From contig NZ_SNVW01000001.1 of NCBI RefSeq assembly GCF_004361695.1, forward strand, positions 310,001 to 374,000: a stretch of 64,000 nucleotides of DNA, written 5' to 3'. Position numbers and translations under genes: made by a program. This document shows positions 45,263 to 53,664 of this stretch, in pieces. The notes beneath the pieces were generated by a model that was not told where the DNA came from, did no database searches, and saw only the letters and a program-made list of their open reading frames with translations. The number at the start of each line of letters is the position of its first letter. The first letter of the stretch is position 1. This stretch comes from Curtobacterium flaccumfaciens (lineage in GTDB: Bacteria; Actinomycetota; Actinomycetes; Actinomycetales; Microbacteriaceae).

Positions 45263-46507
45263 TCAGGCGAGCGGGCGGAGCTCCACGCCGTCGAGCGACT
45301 CGGTGTCCGCGGTGACGGTGGCGAAGGCGTCGAACCCCTGCGCGACGAGCCCGGCGAGCAGGTTCTTCGTGTTCTTCGTACGGCGTTCCAGGCGGACGCG
45401 ACGGTGCCGGTCGAGCGCCTCGGACTTGAGCGCCGCGAGCCGGACCGGGTCGACGTCCTTGTCGTACACGAGCACGACGGCGTCCGACTCGGCCGACTCG
45501 GGCAGCGTGACGAGGTCGACCAGCCGCTCGAAGCCGAGCGAGAACCCGACCGCCGGCACGTCCTGCCCGAGGAACCGTCCGATCATGCCGTCGTAGCGGC
45601 CGCCACCGCCGAGGCTGTAGCCGAAGTCCGGGTGTGCGACCTCGAAGATCGTGCCGGTGTAGTAGCCCATGCCGCGCACGAGCGTCGGGTCGAAGCGCAG
45701 GTCGACGCCCGGGAGCGCCGCGCGGAGCCGGAGCAGGTCGTCGAACGCCGCGGCGTCGAGCCACTCCGCTCCGGCGACGGACTCCCAGTCGGCGGACCCG
45801 AGCGCGCGGATCGTGTCCTCGAGCCCCGGCAGGTCGACGCCCACCGTGTCGTGGAGCTCGGCGGCCACGCCGTCCGGCCCGATCTTGTCCAGCTTGTCGA
45901 TCGTGATGAGGGCCCGGTCGGCCGCGGCGGGCTCGGTGATCCCCCACGAGGCGAGCAGGGCGAGCAGGATCCGCCGGTCGTTGATCCGGATGGTCGTGCC
46001 GGCGATGCCGAGCGCGTCGAGCGCGGCCGTGGTCGCACGGATGAGCTCGATCTCGGCGAGCTGCCCGGGCTCCCCCAGGATGTCGATGTCGCACTGGACG
46101 AACTGGCGGTAGCGCCCCTTCTGCGGACGCTCGGCGCGCCAGACCGGGGCGATCTGCACCGACCGGAACACCGAGGGGAGCTCGGCGCGGTGCGAGGCGT
46201 AGAACCGGGCGAGCGGCACGGTCAGGTCGAACCGGAGCCCGAGGTCGGCGAGGTCCAGCGGGGCCTCGGCGCGCTGCAGGTCCTCAGTGGAGAGGCCGCG
46301 CTTCATGACGGCGAACGCGAGCTTCTCGTTGTCACCGCCGAGCCCGGAGTGGAGCCGCGCGGCGTCCTCGACGACCGGGGTCTCGATCTCGTCGAACCCG
46401 TGCCGCGCGTACACCCCACGGATCACGCCGAGCACGTGCTCCCGCCGGGCCTTGTCCGCGGGGAGGAAGTCGCGCATGCCACGGGGTGCCGTCACGGTCG
46501 TTGCCAT
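45263..46507 (-). CDS. hisS: Histidine-tRNA ligase
   Basis: Class II aminoacyl-tRNA synthetase, 414 aa. Motif 1 region with YARHGFDEIETPVVED (about residues 29-44), motif 2 FRSVQIAPVWRAERPQKGRY, the histidine-specific RGMGYYTGTIFEV and motif 3 GFSLGFERL are visible, with the anticodon-binding domain at the C-terminus. ATG 46505-46507 lies 6 nt after CAGAAT (46519-46514, minus), so a leaderless mRNA is likely. The open frame further upstream would run into the structured RNA locus and is rejected. Confidence 0.95.
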   Translation of the reverse strand: MATTVTAPRGMRDFLPADKARREHVLGVIRGVYARHGFDEIETPVVEDAARLHSGLGGDNEKLAFAVMKRGLSTEDLQRAEAPLDLADLGLRFDLTVPLARFYASHRAELPSVFRSVQIAPVWRAERPQKGRYRQFVQCDIDILGEPGQLAEIELIRATTAALDALGIAGTTIRINDRRILLALLASWGITEPAAADRALITIDKLDKIGPDGVAAELHDTVGVDLPGLEDTIRALGSADWESVAGAEWLDAAAFDDLLRLRAALPGVDLRFDPTLVRGMGYYTGTIFEVAHPDFGYSLGGGGRYDGMIGRFLGQDVPAVGFSLGFERLVDLVTLPESAESDAVVLVYDKDVDPVRLAALKSEALDRHRRVRLERRTKNTKNLLAGLVAQGFDAFATVTADTESLDGVELRPLA

Positions 46508-46538
46508 GCCGCAATTCTGGCAGACGGGCGCTTCCGGG

Positions 46539-46567
46539 TTGCGCACTCGTCGACCGGCTGATATGTT
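46539..46567 (+). promoter_or_regulatory. Sigma-70-type promoter for a non-coding RNA
   Basis: TTGCGC (46539-46544), 17-nt spacer and TATGTT (46562-46567) point to a transcript starting near 46574 on the plus strand, away from hisS. Confidence 0.6.
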
Positions 46568-46573
46568 GGATCC

Positions 46574-46724
46574 AGAACCTCGGTCCGACACGTGCCTGAT
46601 CCACGAGTCGGATCGATCGCGTGGGCACCGTGCTGCAGTGTGCCCCGCGGTTCGAGCGGGCCTCCCTGCCGACACCGCATCCCTGGTGATGTCGGCTGCC
46701 CGCTCGCGGGCGTCCTCCTTTTTT
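46574..46724 (+). ncRNA. Candidate structured small RNA upstream of hisS
   Basis: About 150 nt predicted to fold into three consecutive hairpins: TCCGAC-A-CGTG with CACG-A-GTCGGA (46584-46612), CGCG-T-GGGCAC with GTGCCC-CGCG (46618-46649) and a nested GAGCGGGC/GCCCGCTC enclosing GCCGACA/TGTCGGC (46654-46705). The sequence then reads GCGGGCGTCCTCC followed by six T (46719-46724). No ORF of interest lies within. It does not match 6C RNA, SRP RNA or tmRNA as I know them. The reverse strand could also fold, so orientation rests on the promoter and T-run. Confidence 0.5.
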
Positions 46725-46744
46725 CGGGTTGGGAGGACGCCCGC
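46706..46744. repeat. Perfect 13-bp inverted repeat around a T-run
   Basis: GCGGGCGTCCTCC (46706-46718) and GGAGGACGCCCGC (46732-46744) flank TTTTTTCGGGTTG. On the plus strand the T-run is in the loop. Confidence 0.8.
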
Positions 46745-46832
46745 ACTCTCGCAGCGCCGCCCCGGCCTGGCCCGCACTCTCGCAGCGCCGCCCCGGCCCG
46801 GCCCGCACTCTCGCAGCGCCGCCCCGGCCCGC
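46740..46832. repeat. 31-bp tandem repeat, three copies
   Basis: Units at 46740, 46771 and 46802 each begin CCCGCACTCTCGCAGCGCCG and differ only in the last few bases. They lie just beyond the mazG stop. Confidence 0.9.
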
Positions 46833-46852
46833 GCGGACCCGCCCCGTTGGGA

Positions 46853-47560
46853 TCACTCGCCGACGCGACCGGCCGCCTCCAGGTCCGCGACCGCGGCCCG
46901 GAGGCTCGCGACCGGGTCGATGCCCGCGCTCCGCGCCCCCGCGACCGAGGCGAGCACCGCCGCTCCCCACGAGCGGTCGACCGCACCCGGCGTCACCGCC
47001 ACATCGGCGGCACCGGCGGAAGGTGCACCGGACGCACCGGACGCACCGGACGCACCGGATGCACCGGACGCACCCGTCACGACGGCCGCGACGACCGCGT
47101 CGGCGTCCCCACGTTCCTCCAGGCGTTCCAGCAGCTTCACCGCGCGTTCGAGCGGCGGCATCGCCCGCGGCACCCCGTCGAACAGACTGCGTCGGCCGGA
47201 CTTCTCGGCCGCCTTCGCCGCGCGCCAGACCCGGACGACGTCCTCGACGGTGTCCGCGTGCTCGTCCCCGAAGACGTGCGGGTGGCGCCGGACCATCTTG
47301 TCGCGGGCGTCGGCGGCGACGTCCTCGAGGTCGAACGACTCGGCGAGTCCGGCGTGCAACACCACCTGGTAGAGCACGTCCCCGAGCTCTTCACGGAGTT
47401 CGTCGTCGTCACCGGAGTCGATCGCGTCGACGAGCTCGTACGACTCCTCGACGGCGTACCGCGCCAACGATGCGTGGGTCTGCGCGCGGTTCCAGACGCA
47501 GCCCCCGGCGGGGTCGAGCAGGCGGTCGACGACGGCGACGAGGTCCGAGACGGCGGTCAT
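46853..47560 (-). CDS. mazG: MazG-family nucleoside triphosphate pyrophosphohydrolase
   Basis: Hydrolyses NTPs/dNTPs to monophosphates, probably a house-cleaning enzyme. It is 235 aa with the N-terminal MazG domain: GGCVWNRAQTHASL (usually CPWD-x-x-QTH; here VWN), the EExxE metal motif VEESYELVDAI and ELREELGDVLYQVVLHA (about residues 37-68). The C-terminal part is extended by a Gly-Ala-Ser tandem repeat (about residues 163-178) that looks like slippage sequence. ATG 47560 is 6 nt after CACGAT on its strand. Confidence 0.88.
   Translation of the reverse strand: MTAVSDLVAVVDRLLDPAGGCVWNRAQTHASLARYAVEESYELVDAIDSGDDDELREELGDVLYQVVLHAGLAESFDLEDVAADARDKMVRRHPHVFGDEHADTVEDVVRVWRAAKAAEKSGRRSLFDGVPRAMPPLERAVKLLERLEERGDADAVVAAVVTGASGASGASGASGASGAPSAGAADVAVTPGAVDRSWGAAVLASVAGARSAGIDPVASLRAAVADLEAAGRVGE
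47025..47069 (-). repeat. 9-bp coding tandem repeat in mazG
   Basis: Five units of GCACCGGAC (one reads GCACCGGAT) encode the repeated Gly-Ala-Ser of MazG. Length changes here keep the frame. Confidence 0.85.
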
Positions 47561-47680
47561 GCCGTCATCGTGCCACGCTCCGCTGCCTGGACGACCGTCG
47601 CCCGTGACCGGTATGCTGTACGTGGCGTGTCGGGAAGTCTGGTCGACGGACCATCACCCGAACCCACTTCCCGGAGCCCC

Positions 47681-48859
47681 ATGTCGGCACTCGTCCGTTC
47701 CCCTCGCTTCAGCGCCATCGCCCTCCTCACCGCGGCCGTCCTCGGCCTGCTGGTGGCGAACTCGCCGCTCGGCCTCGGTCTCGAAGACCTCCTCGACGTG
47801 CACGCCCCGTGGGGTGCCGTGGGGCTCGACCTCTCGGTGTCGCACTGGATCAGCGACGGCCTGCTCGCGGTGTTCTTCCTGCTCGTCGCGATCGAGCTGA
47901 AGCACGAGCTCGTCGCCGGTGAGCTGTCGAACCCGAAGACGGCGATCATCCCGGCGATCGCTGCGGTCGGCGGCGTCGTCGTGCCGGCGGGCATCTACCT
48001 CGCAGCGACCACCGGCACGCCGTACGGGCACGGCTGGCCGATCCCGACCGCGACCGACATCGCCTTCGCGCTCGGCGTCCTCGCGATGTTCGGCCGCGGC
48101 CTGCCGTCGACGCTCCGGGTGTTCCTGCTGGCCCTGGCCGTGCTCGACGACCTCATCGCGATCATCATCATCGCCGTGGTGTTCGCGCACGACACCGACT
48201 TCCTCGCGCTCGGCGGTGCCGTCGTCGTGCTCGCGCTGTTCTGGCTGCTCGGCAAGGCCCTCCGCCCGGGGCGCCCGGGACAGGCGTGGGTCGTCGCCGG
48301 CATGGTCGTGCTCGGCGTCGTCACGTGGTGGCTCGTCTACCACTCCGGCGTGCACGCGACGATCGCCGGTGTGGCGCTCGGGCTCGTGCTGCCCCGCCGG
48401 CCCGGGCACACCCTGCACGAGAACGTCGAGCCGTGGTCGAACGCGATCGTGCTCCCCGTGTTCGCGTTCGCGTCGGCTGCGGTCGTCGTCCCCGCGGTCG
48501 GGATCGGCGAGCTCTCCCCCACGTTCTGGGCGGTGGTGCTCGCGCTGCCGGTCGGCAAGGTCATCGGGATCACGCTGTTCGGCGCGGTCGCGACCCGGAT
48601 CTTCCGGGCGCCGGGGCGGTCGACACTGTCGTTCTGGTCGATCGTCACCGTGGGGGTGCTCGGCGGCATCGGGTTCACGGTCTCGCTGCTCATGAACGAG
48701 CTCGCCTTCGCCCGGAACGAGGAGATCCTCGACGAGGGAGTCCTCGCCGTGCTGGTCGGCTCCGGGATCGCGATCGTGGCGTCCGCCGTCGTCGTGAGCC
48801 TGCGGGCGCGGCGGTACCGCGCGCGGCGGGAGCTCTCCGAGGCCGAGGCGACGGAGTAG
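47681..48859 (+). CDS. nhaA: Na+/H+ antiporter NhaA
   Basis: Electrogenic sodium/proton antiporter for pH and salt homeostasis, 392 aa with about 11-12 hydrophobic helices. The paired aspartates of the ion site are in LAVLDDLIAIIII (about residues 148-160), preceded by PTATDIAFALGVLAMFG; the TM11 region GGIGFTVSLLMNELAF is conserved. CCGGAG precedes the ATG at 47681. TATGCT (47612-47617) upstream is a candidate -10. It is divergent from mazG and convergent with mfd. Confidence 0.95.
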   Translation: MSALVRSPRFSAIALLTAAVLGLLVANSPLGLGLEDLLDVHAPWGAVGLDLSVSHWISDGLLAVFFLLVAIELKHELVAGELSNPKTAIIPAIAAVGGVVVPAGIYLAATTGTPYGHGWPIPTATDIAFALGVLAMFGRGLPSTLRVFLLALAVLDDLIAIIIIAVVFAHDTDFLALGGAVVVLALFWLLGKALRPGRPGQAWVVAGMVVLGVVTWWLVYHSGVHATIAGVALGLVLPRRPGHTLHENVEPWSNAIVLPVFAFASAAVVVPAVGIGELSPTFWAVVLALPVGKVIGITLFGAVATRIFRAPGRSTLSFWSIVTVGVLGGIGFTVSLLMNELAFARNEEILDEGVLAVLVGSGIAIVASAVVVSLRARRYRARRELSEAEATE

Positions 48860-49019
48860 CGCCGCGCGGGCCGCACCGCGCGGGTCGGGTCGGGTGGCGC
48901 GGGTCGGGTGGCGCGGGCCGGGCGGCGCAGCAGCGCGCCGATCCCGAACGACAAGGCCGACGTCGTACGACAACGGATTCGTCGTTCCTTGCGGACGCAA
49001 CCGTTGCGCACGCGTGATG

Positions 49020-49057
49020 GCGACATCGTCGCTGTCGTACGACAGCGACGATGTCGC
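49020..49057. repeat. Perfect 38-bp palindrome
   Basis: Arms 49020-49038 and 49039-49057 are exact reverse complements (left arm GCGACATCGTCGCTGTCGT). It lies between convergent nhaA and mfd, and may terminate both. Confidence 0.85.
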
Positions 49058-49106
49058 GACAGGTCCGCAGAGTAGTGCCGTCACGCGCAGTGGCGCGGCC
49101 GCTCAC

Positions 49107-49148
49107 GGACGGGAGGCGCGGTGCAGACTCGCACCGTGCCTCCAGTCC
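49107..49148. repeat. Imperfect GGAGGCGCGG palindrome
   Basis: Left arm GGACGGGAGGCGCGGTGC and right arm GCACCGTGCCTCCAGTCC pair with three mismatches around AGACTC. Confidence 0.8.
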
Positions 49149-49298
49149 GAGGGCAGACGCGTCCAGGGCACGCGCACCCACGGCCCGCACGTCGACGACC
49201 GAACGCGCCAGCGCGCGTCGCAGGCACGCCCCGGCCGCGTGCGCCCGCGCACCTCCAGAGCACGGCGCCGGTCCGGCACCGCGCCGCACGCTCGCTCG

Positions 49299-52200
49299 CT
49301 ACGCGGCGGACGTCTCCGCGGTCGCCTTCGACGCCCCGTACACGGCCGTCAGGATGCTCTCCACCCACTGGATGAGCGCGTCGTCCGGCAGGGTCTCACC
49401 GTGCGGCTTCGGCAGCGGGATGCTCGCGGCGTCCTGCTGCGGGAACCAGCGGGCACCCGGGTACATGCGCTTCAGCCGGACCTGGGCGGAGTCGGCGAGC
49501 TCCTTGCCCGCGACGCGGAGGTTCGACCCCATCACGACGACGTCGGACAGCCCGACCTGCTGGGCCATCCGGCGGAGGCGCGAGACCTCGACGAGGGTGA
49601 GCACCGGCTGCGGTGGCTGGCCGTACCGGTCGGTGAGCTCGTCGAGCACCATGTCGATCCCCTCGGCCTGCGCCGCGGGGGCGGAGGCAGCGGAGAGCTT
49701 CTGGTACGCCTCGAGCCGGAGCCGTTCGGACTCGACGTAGTCCTCGGGGATGTGCGCGTCGACGGGGATCTCGAGCCGGAGCTCGGTCTGCCCCTCGGCG
49801 ACGTCCCCGCGGAACTGCGAGACGGCCTCGCCGATCATGCGGAGGTACAGGTCGAACCCGACGCCCGCGATGTGCCCGGACTGTTCGCCACCGAGCAGGT
49901 TGCCGGCGCCGCGGAGCTCGAGGTCCTTCATGGCGACCTGCATGCCCGCGCCGAGCTCGTTGTTCGCGGCGATGGTCTCGAGGCGGTCCTGCGCTGTCTC
50001 GGACAGCGGCTTGTCGGCGTCGTAGAGGAAGTAGGCGTAGCCGCGCTCCCGGCCACGACCGACGCGCCCGCGCAGCTGGTGGAGCTGCGACAGTCCGTAC
50101 TTGTCGGCCTTGTCGATGATGAGCGTGTTCGCGTTCGCGATGTCCAGGCCGGTCTCGATGATGGTCGTCGAGACGAGGACGTCGAAGCGGCGCTCCCAGA
50201 AGTCGACCATGACCTGCTCGAGGGTGCTCTCGGACATCTGCCCGTGCGCCACGGCGATCCGGGCGTCGGGCACGATCTCCGCGAGGTGCGCGGCCACACC
50301 CTGGATGTCCTTCACGCGGTTGTGCACGTAGAACACCTGGCCCTCGCGCAGCAGCTCGCGCCGGATCGCGGCGGCGACCTGCAGGTCGGACTGCGGCCCG
50401 ACGAACGTGAGGATCGGGTGACGGTCCTCCGGCGGGGTGGCGAGCGTCGACATCTCGCGGATGCCGGTGACCGCCATCTCGAGGGACCGCGGGATCGGGG
50501 TGGCGGACATCGCGAGCACGTCGACGTTCGTCTTCAGCTTCTTCAGCTGGTCCTTGTGTTCGACGCCGAAGCGCTGCTCCTCGTCGATGATGACGAGGCC
50601 GACGTCCTTGAACTGGATGCCCTGCGACAGGATGCGGTGCGTCCCGATGACGATGTCGACGGTGCCGTCGGCGAGGCCCGCGATGGTCTCCTTCGACTCC
50701 TTCTCGCTCTGGAACCGGCTCAGGGCGCGGAGGTGCACGGGGAAGCCGGCGAAGCGCTCCTGGAAGGTCTCCATGTGCTGCCGGACGAGCAGGGTCGTCG
50801 GGACGAGCACGGCGACCTGCTTGCCGTCCTGCACCGCCTTGAACGCGGCGCGGATCGCGACCTCGGTCTTGCCGTAGCCGACGTCGCCCGAGAGCAGGCG
50901 GTCCATCGGTATCGGGCTCTCCATGTCGCGCTTGATCTCGTCGATCGTGGTGAGCTGGTCGGCGGTCTCGGCGAACGGGAAGGCCTCTTCCAGCTCGCGC
51001 TGCCACGGGGTGTCCGGGCCGAACGCGTACCCCTTCGACGCCATCCGGGCCGAGTAGAGCTTCACGAGGTCGACGGCGATGTCACGGACGGCCTTGCGCG
51101 CCTTCGACTTCGCCGCAGACCAGTCCGAACCGCCCATCTTCGACAGGGTCGGGTTCTCGCCGCCGACGTAGCGGGAGAGCTGGTCGAGCTGGTCGGTGGG
51201 GACGAAGAGCTTGTCGCCGGGGTAGTTCCGCTTCGACGGTGCGTACTCGAGCACGAGGTACTCGCGCTGCGTCTTCACCGCGTTGCGGCCGCCGCTCGAC
51301 ACTTCGCGGCTGACGAGCTCGACGAACTTCGCGATGCCGTGGGTGGCGTGCACGACGACGTCGCCCGGCTTGAGCTGCAGCGGGTCGACGACGTTCTTCC
51401 GTCGGCTCGCGAGCTTCTTGACGGTGCGGGCACCCTGCTGGACGCTGCGACCGTAGAACTCGGCTTCGCTCACGACCGCGATGCGCGGGTCCGGGATGGC
51501 GAAGCCCGCCTCGACGGTGGCGGTCGTGACGATGGCGACCCCGGGCTCGGGAGGCGCGGTGAGGCTCTCGGCACGCGCTGCGACCCCGGCGTCGGCGAGC
51601 ACCTGCACCGCCCGCTCGACGAGCCCCTGGCCCTGGGCGGTCACCACGACGGCCCATCCGTCGTCGGTGAGTTCCTTCACGTGCGCGATCGCCCCGTCGG
51701 CGCTGCCGGCGAAGCTCGGGACCGCCTCGGCCCGGACGCGGATGTACTCCCCCGCCTCGGCCGCGGCCTCGGCGTCGGTGAGGACGCGTTCGGTGTCGCC
51801 CTCGTCGAGCCCGGAGTCGAACGGCGAGACGGTCCACCAGGTGCGCTGCCCACGGCCGTTCTTGAGCTGCTGCACGCTGAGGAAGTTGCCGGAGTCGAGG
51901 TCGATCGGCGCTTGTGCCCCGGCGACGGCGGCGCTCCACGCGGCCTGCAGGAACTCGGTGTTCGTCTCGGCCAGGCTGTGCGCGCGGCCACTCACCCGCT
52001 CGGGCGAGAGCACCGCGACGACGGCGTCCGCGGGGAGGTAGTCCGTCACCGGCACGAGGTCCTGCACGAGGGCGGGTGCGAGGGACTCCATGCCCTCGAC
52101 CGGGATCCCCTCGGCGATCTTCGCGAGCATCTGGGACAGGTTCGGGAACTCGTGCAGCATCTCGCGTGCCCGCTGTCGGACGTCGTCGCTGAGGAGCAGT

Positions 52201-52910
52201 TCGCGCGAGGCGGTGAGCTCGACCGAGCCGAGGTCGTCGTCCGTCGTGCGCTGGTCGGCGACGGAGAAGGCCTTGATCGCCTCGATCTCGTCGCCGAAGA
52301 AGTCGACGCGGACCGGGTGGTCGGCGGTCGGCGGGAAGACGTCGAGGATGCCACCGCGCACCGCGAACTCACCGCGGCGGCTGACCAGGTCGACGCGGGC
52401 GTACGCCATGTCGACGAGCTGGCCGGCGATGGTGCCGAGGTCGTTCCCCCGCGAGTCGGTCCGCAGCACGATGGGGGCGAGCGAGGTGAGGTTGCTCGCG
52501 ATCGGCTGCAGGGCCGCGCGGACACTCGCCACGACGACGGTGGTGCGGCGGTCGGCGGCCGGGGTCTCCTGCCACACCGCGAGCTTCCGGAGCGTCGCGA
52601 TGCGCGTGCCCACGGTCTGCGCGCTCGGGCTGAGGCGCTCGTGCGGCAGGGTCTCCCACGCCGGGAACTCGAGGACCTCGGCGTCGGGCAGGTACGAGCC
52701 GACGGAGCCGCGGACGGCTTCGGCTTCGCGCCCGGTGGCCGTGATCACGAAGAGGCACTGCGGCCCGTTCCGCTCGGCCAGGAGCGCGCCGAGCAGCGGC
52801 ACGCGAAGGCCGTCGACCACCGAGAAGTCGGCGTCACGGGGTGCGGCGCGGAGGACACGATCGAACGCGGAGGCGCGCGAGAGCGCTGGGATGATGCCCG
52901 AGATCGTCAC
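49299..52910 (-). CDS. mfd: Transcription-repair coupling factor Mfd
   Basis: DNA translocase that removes stalled RNA polymerase and recruits UvrA, 1203 aa. In order: UvrB-like N-terminal part, the RNA-polymerase-interacting CarD-like domain (LKPGDVVVHATHGIAKFVEL, about residues 510-530), superfamily-2 helicase with Walker A GDVGYGKTEVAIRA, DEEQRFGVEHKDQLKKLK (Walker B), motif III SATPIPRSLEMA, motif VI QLRGRVGRGRERGYAY, and the C-terminal D7 domain. The GTG start is 7 nt after TACCAT (52923-52918), a leaderless pattern. Confidence 0.97.
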   Translation of the reverse strand: MTISGIIPALSRASAFDRVLRAAPRDADFSVVDGLRVPLLGALLAERNGPQCLFVITATGREAEAVRGSVGSYLPDAEVLEFPAWETLPHERLSPSAQTVGTRIATLRKLAVWQETPAADRRTTVVVASVRAALQPIASNLTSLAPIVLRTDSRGNDLGTIAGQLVDMAYARVDLVSRRGEFAVRGGILDVFPPTADHPVRVDFFGDEIEAIKAFSVADQRTTDDDLGSVELTASRELLLSDDVRQRAREMLHEFPNLSQMLAKIAEGIPVEGMESLAPALVQDLVPVTDYLPADAVVAVLSPERVSGRAHSLAETNTEFLQAAWSAAVAGAQAPIDLDSGNFLSVQQLKNGRGQRTWWTVSPFDSGLDEGDTERVLTDAEAAAEAGEYIRVRAEAVPSFAGSADGAIAHVKELTDDGWAVVVTAQGQGLVERAVQVLADAGVAARAESLTAPPEPGVAIVTTATVEAGFAIPDPRIAVVSEAEFYGRSVQQGARTVKKLASRRKNVVDPLQLKPGDVVVHATHGIAKFVELVSREVSSGGRNAVKTQREYLVLEYAPSKRNYPGDKLFVPTDQLDQLSRYVGGENPTLSKMGGSDWSAAKSKARKAVRDIAVDLVKLYSARMASKGYAFGPDTPWQRELEEAFPFAETADQLTTIDEIKRDMESPIPMDRLLSGDVGYGKTEVAIRAAFKAVQDGKQVAVLVPTTLLVRQHMETFQERFAGFPVHLRALSRFQSEKESKETIAGLADGTVDIVIGTHRILSQGIQFKDVGLVIIDEEQRFGVEHKDQLKKLKTNVDVLAMSATPIPRSLEMAVTGIREMSTLATPPEDRHPILTFVGPQSDLQVAAAIRRELLREGQVFYVHNRVKDIQGVAAHLAEIVPDARIAVAHGQMSESTLEQVMVDFWERRFDVLVSTTIIETGLDIANANTLIIDKADKYGLSQLHQLRGRVGRGRERGYAYFLYDADKPLSETAQDRLETIAANNELGAGMQVAMKDLELRGAGNLLGGEQSGHIAGVGFDLYLRMIGEAVSQFRGDVAEGQTELRLEIPVDAHIPEDYVESERLRLEAYQKLSAASAPAAQAEGIDMVLDELTDRYGQPPQPVLTLVEVSRLRRMAQQVGLSDVVVMGSNLRVAGKELADSAQVRLKRMYPGARWFPQQDAASIPLPKPHGETLPDDALIQWVESILTAVYGASKATAETSAA

Positions 52911-53006
52911 TCAGGACATGGTACCGGCGACCTCCGACAGCGCCCGCACCGTGCGCGACCAGCGAACGCGCGGACCGCCCCGCGGGCCCGGACCGCTCGT
53001 CGGGCT

Positions 53007-53027
53007 GGCCGGACCCGTCGTCCGGCC
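53007..53027 (-). terminator. Stem-loop after pth
   Basis: GGCCGGAC and GTCCGGCC form a perfect 8-bp stem with a 5-nt loop, 11 bp beyond the pth stop and before mfd. Confidence 0.6.
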
Positions 53028-53037
53028 GGACCGTTCG

Positions 53038-53622
53038 TCAGGAGGGGGCGTGCACGCGCTGCTGCGCGGCGACGAGCCCGAGCTCCACGATCGCCTCGAC
53101 CGCGTCGGCGCCGTCGGCGAGCAGGTTCGGGAGCGTCTTCTTCTCGGTCGGCGAGAAGTCGCGGAGGACGTAGTCGGCAGGGTCCTGGCGCCCCGGGGGA
53201 CGGCCGATGCCGATCCGCACGCGGGAGAACTCGTTGGTGCCCGTCGCCTTGATGATGTCGCGCAGGCCGTTGTGTCCGCCGTGCCCGCCGCTGCCCTTGA
53301 GCCGGACGGTGTCGAACGGCAGGTCCAGCTCGTCGTGCACGACGATGAGGGACTCCGGCGTCGCGCTGTAGAACCCGAGGACCGACGAGACGGGTCCCCC
53401 GGAGGTGTTCATGAACGACCCCGGCTTGGCGAGCACCAGGCGGGGCCCCCCGGGCCCCAGGCGGCCTTCGGCGACCTGGTTCGGGGTCTTGTGCTTCTTG
53501 AACGTCGTGCCCATGCGGGCGGCGAGTTCGTCGAGGACCATCTGACCGACGTTGTGGCGGTTGCCGGCGTAGCCGGGCCCGGGATTCCCGAGCCCGACCA
53601 CGACGAACGTGTCGACCGTCAT
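53038..53622 (-). CDS. pth: Peptidyl-tRNA hydrolase
   Basis: Releases peptides from peptidyl-tRNA, 194 aa. Active-site blocks: VVGLGNPGPGYAGNRHNVG (about residues 8-26, with the catalytic His), KPGSFMNTSGGPV and VVHDELDLPFDTVRLKGSGG. The ATG at 53622 lies 42 bp after the rplY stop on the same strand; the rplY-pth pairing is standard. Confidence 0.96.
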   Translation of the reverse strand: MTVDTFVVVGLGNPGPGYAGNRHNVGQMVLDELAARMGTTFKKHKTPNQVAEGRLGPGGPRLVLAKPGSFMNTSGGPVSSVLGFYSATPESLIVVHDELDLPFDTVRLKGSGGHGGHNGLRDIIKATGTNEFSRVRIGIGRPPGRQDPADYVLRDFSPTEKKTLPNLLADGADAVEAIVELGLVAAQQRVHAPS

Positions 53623-53664
53623 GCGTCCAGCGCCATCAGCGTCGACCAGATGTCCTCGGAGGGG

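Larger units (their letters stand above)
46508..46852. other. Non-coding region between mazG and hisS
   Basis: These 345 bp hold no gene on the minus strand. They contain a plus-strand promoter and structured RNA candidate (46539-46744) and a 31-bp tandem repeat (46740-46832). Confidence 0.8.
48860..49298. other. Non-coding gap between convergent nhaA and mfd
   Basis: About 440 bp without a supported gene. GTCGTACGAC occurs twice (48963 and 49034 regions). A perfect 38-bp palindrome (49020-49057) and a GGAGGCGCGG element (49107-49148) are present. The remaining sequence up to the mfd stop is GC-rich without clear signals. Confidence 0.8.

Noticed and set aside
46574..46724. 6C RNA, SRP RNA or tmRNA at the hisS-upstream locus
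   Set aside because: The C-rich loops of 6C RNA, the GGAAGGAAGCA-type SRP core and a tag-peptide ORF are all absent.
46508..46744. T-box riboswitch controlling hisS
   Set aside because: The minus strand shows only ACCGCGG by chance; there is no GGTGG before it, no stem I specifier hairpin with a His codon, and no T-run terminator in the right orientation.
46740..46832. CRISPR array
   Set aside because: The 31-bp units are directly adjacent without variable spacers, and no cas gene is present.
48894..53252. 1452-codon open frame on the plus strand
   Set aside because: It is the reverse-complement shadow of mfd, which has all helicase motifs; the shadow is Arg/Val/Asp-rich without a fold signature.
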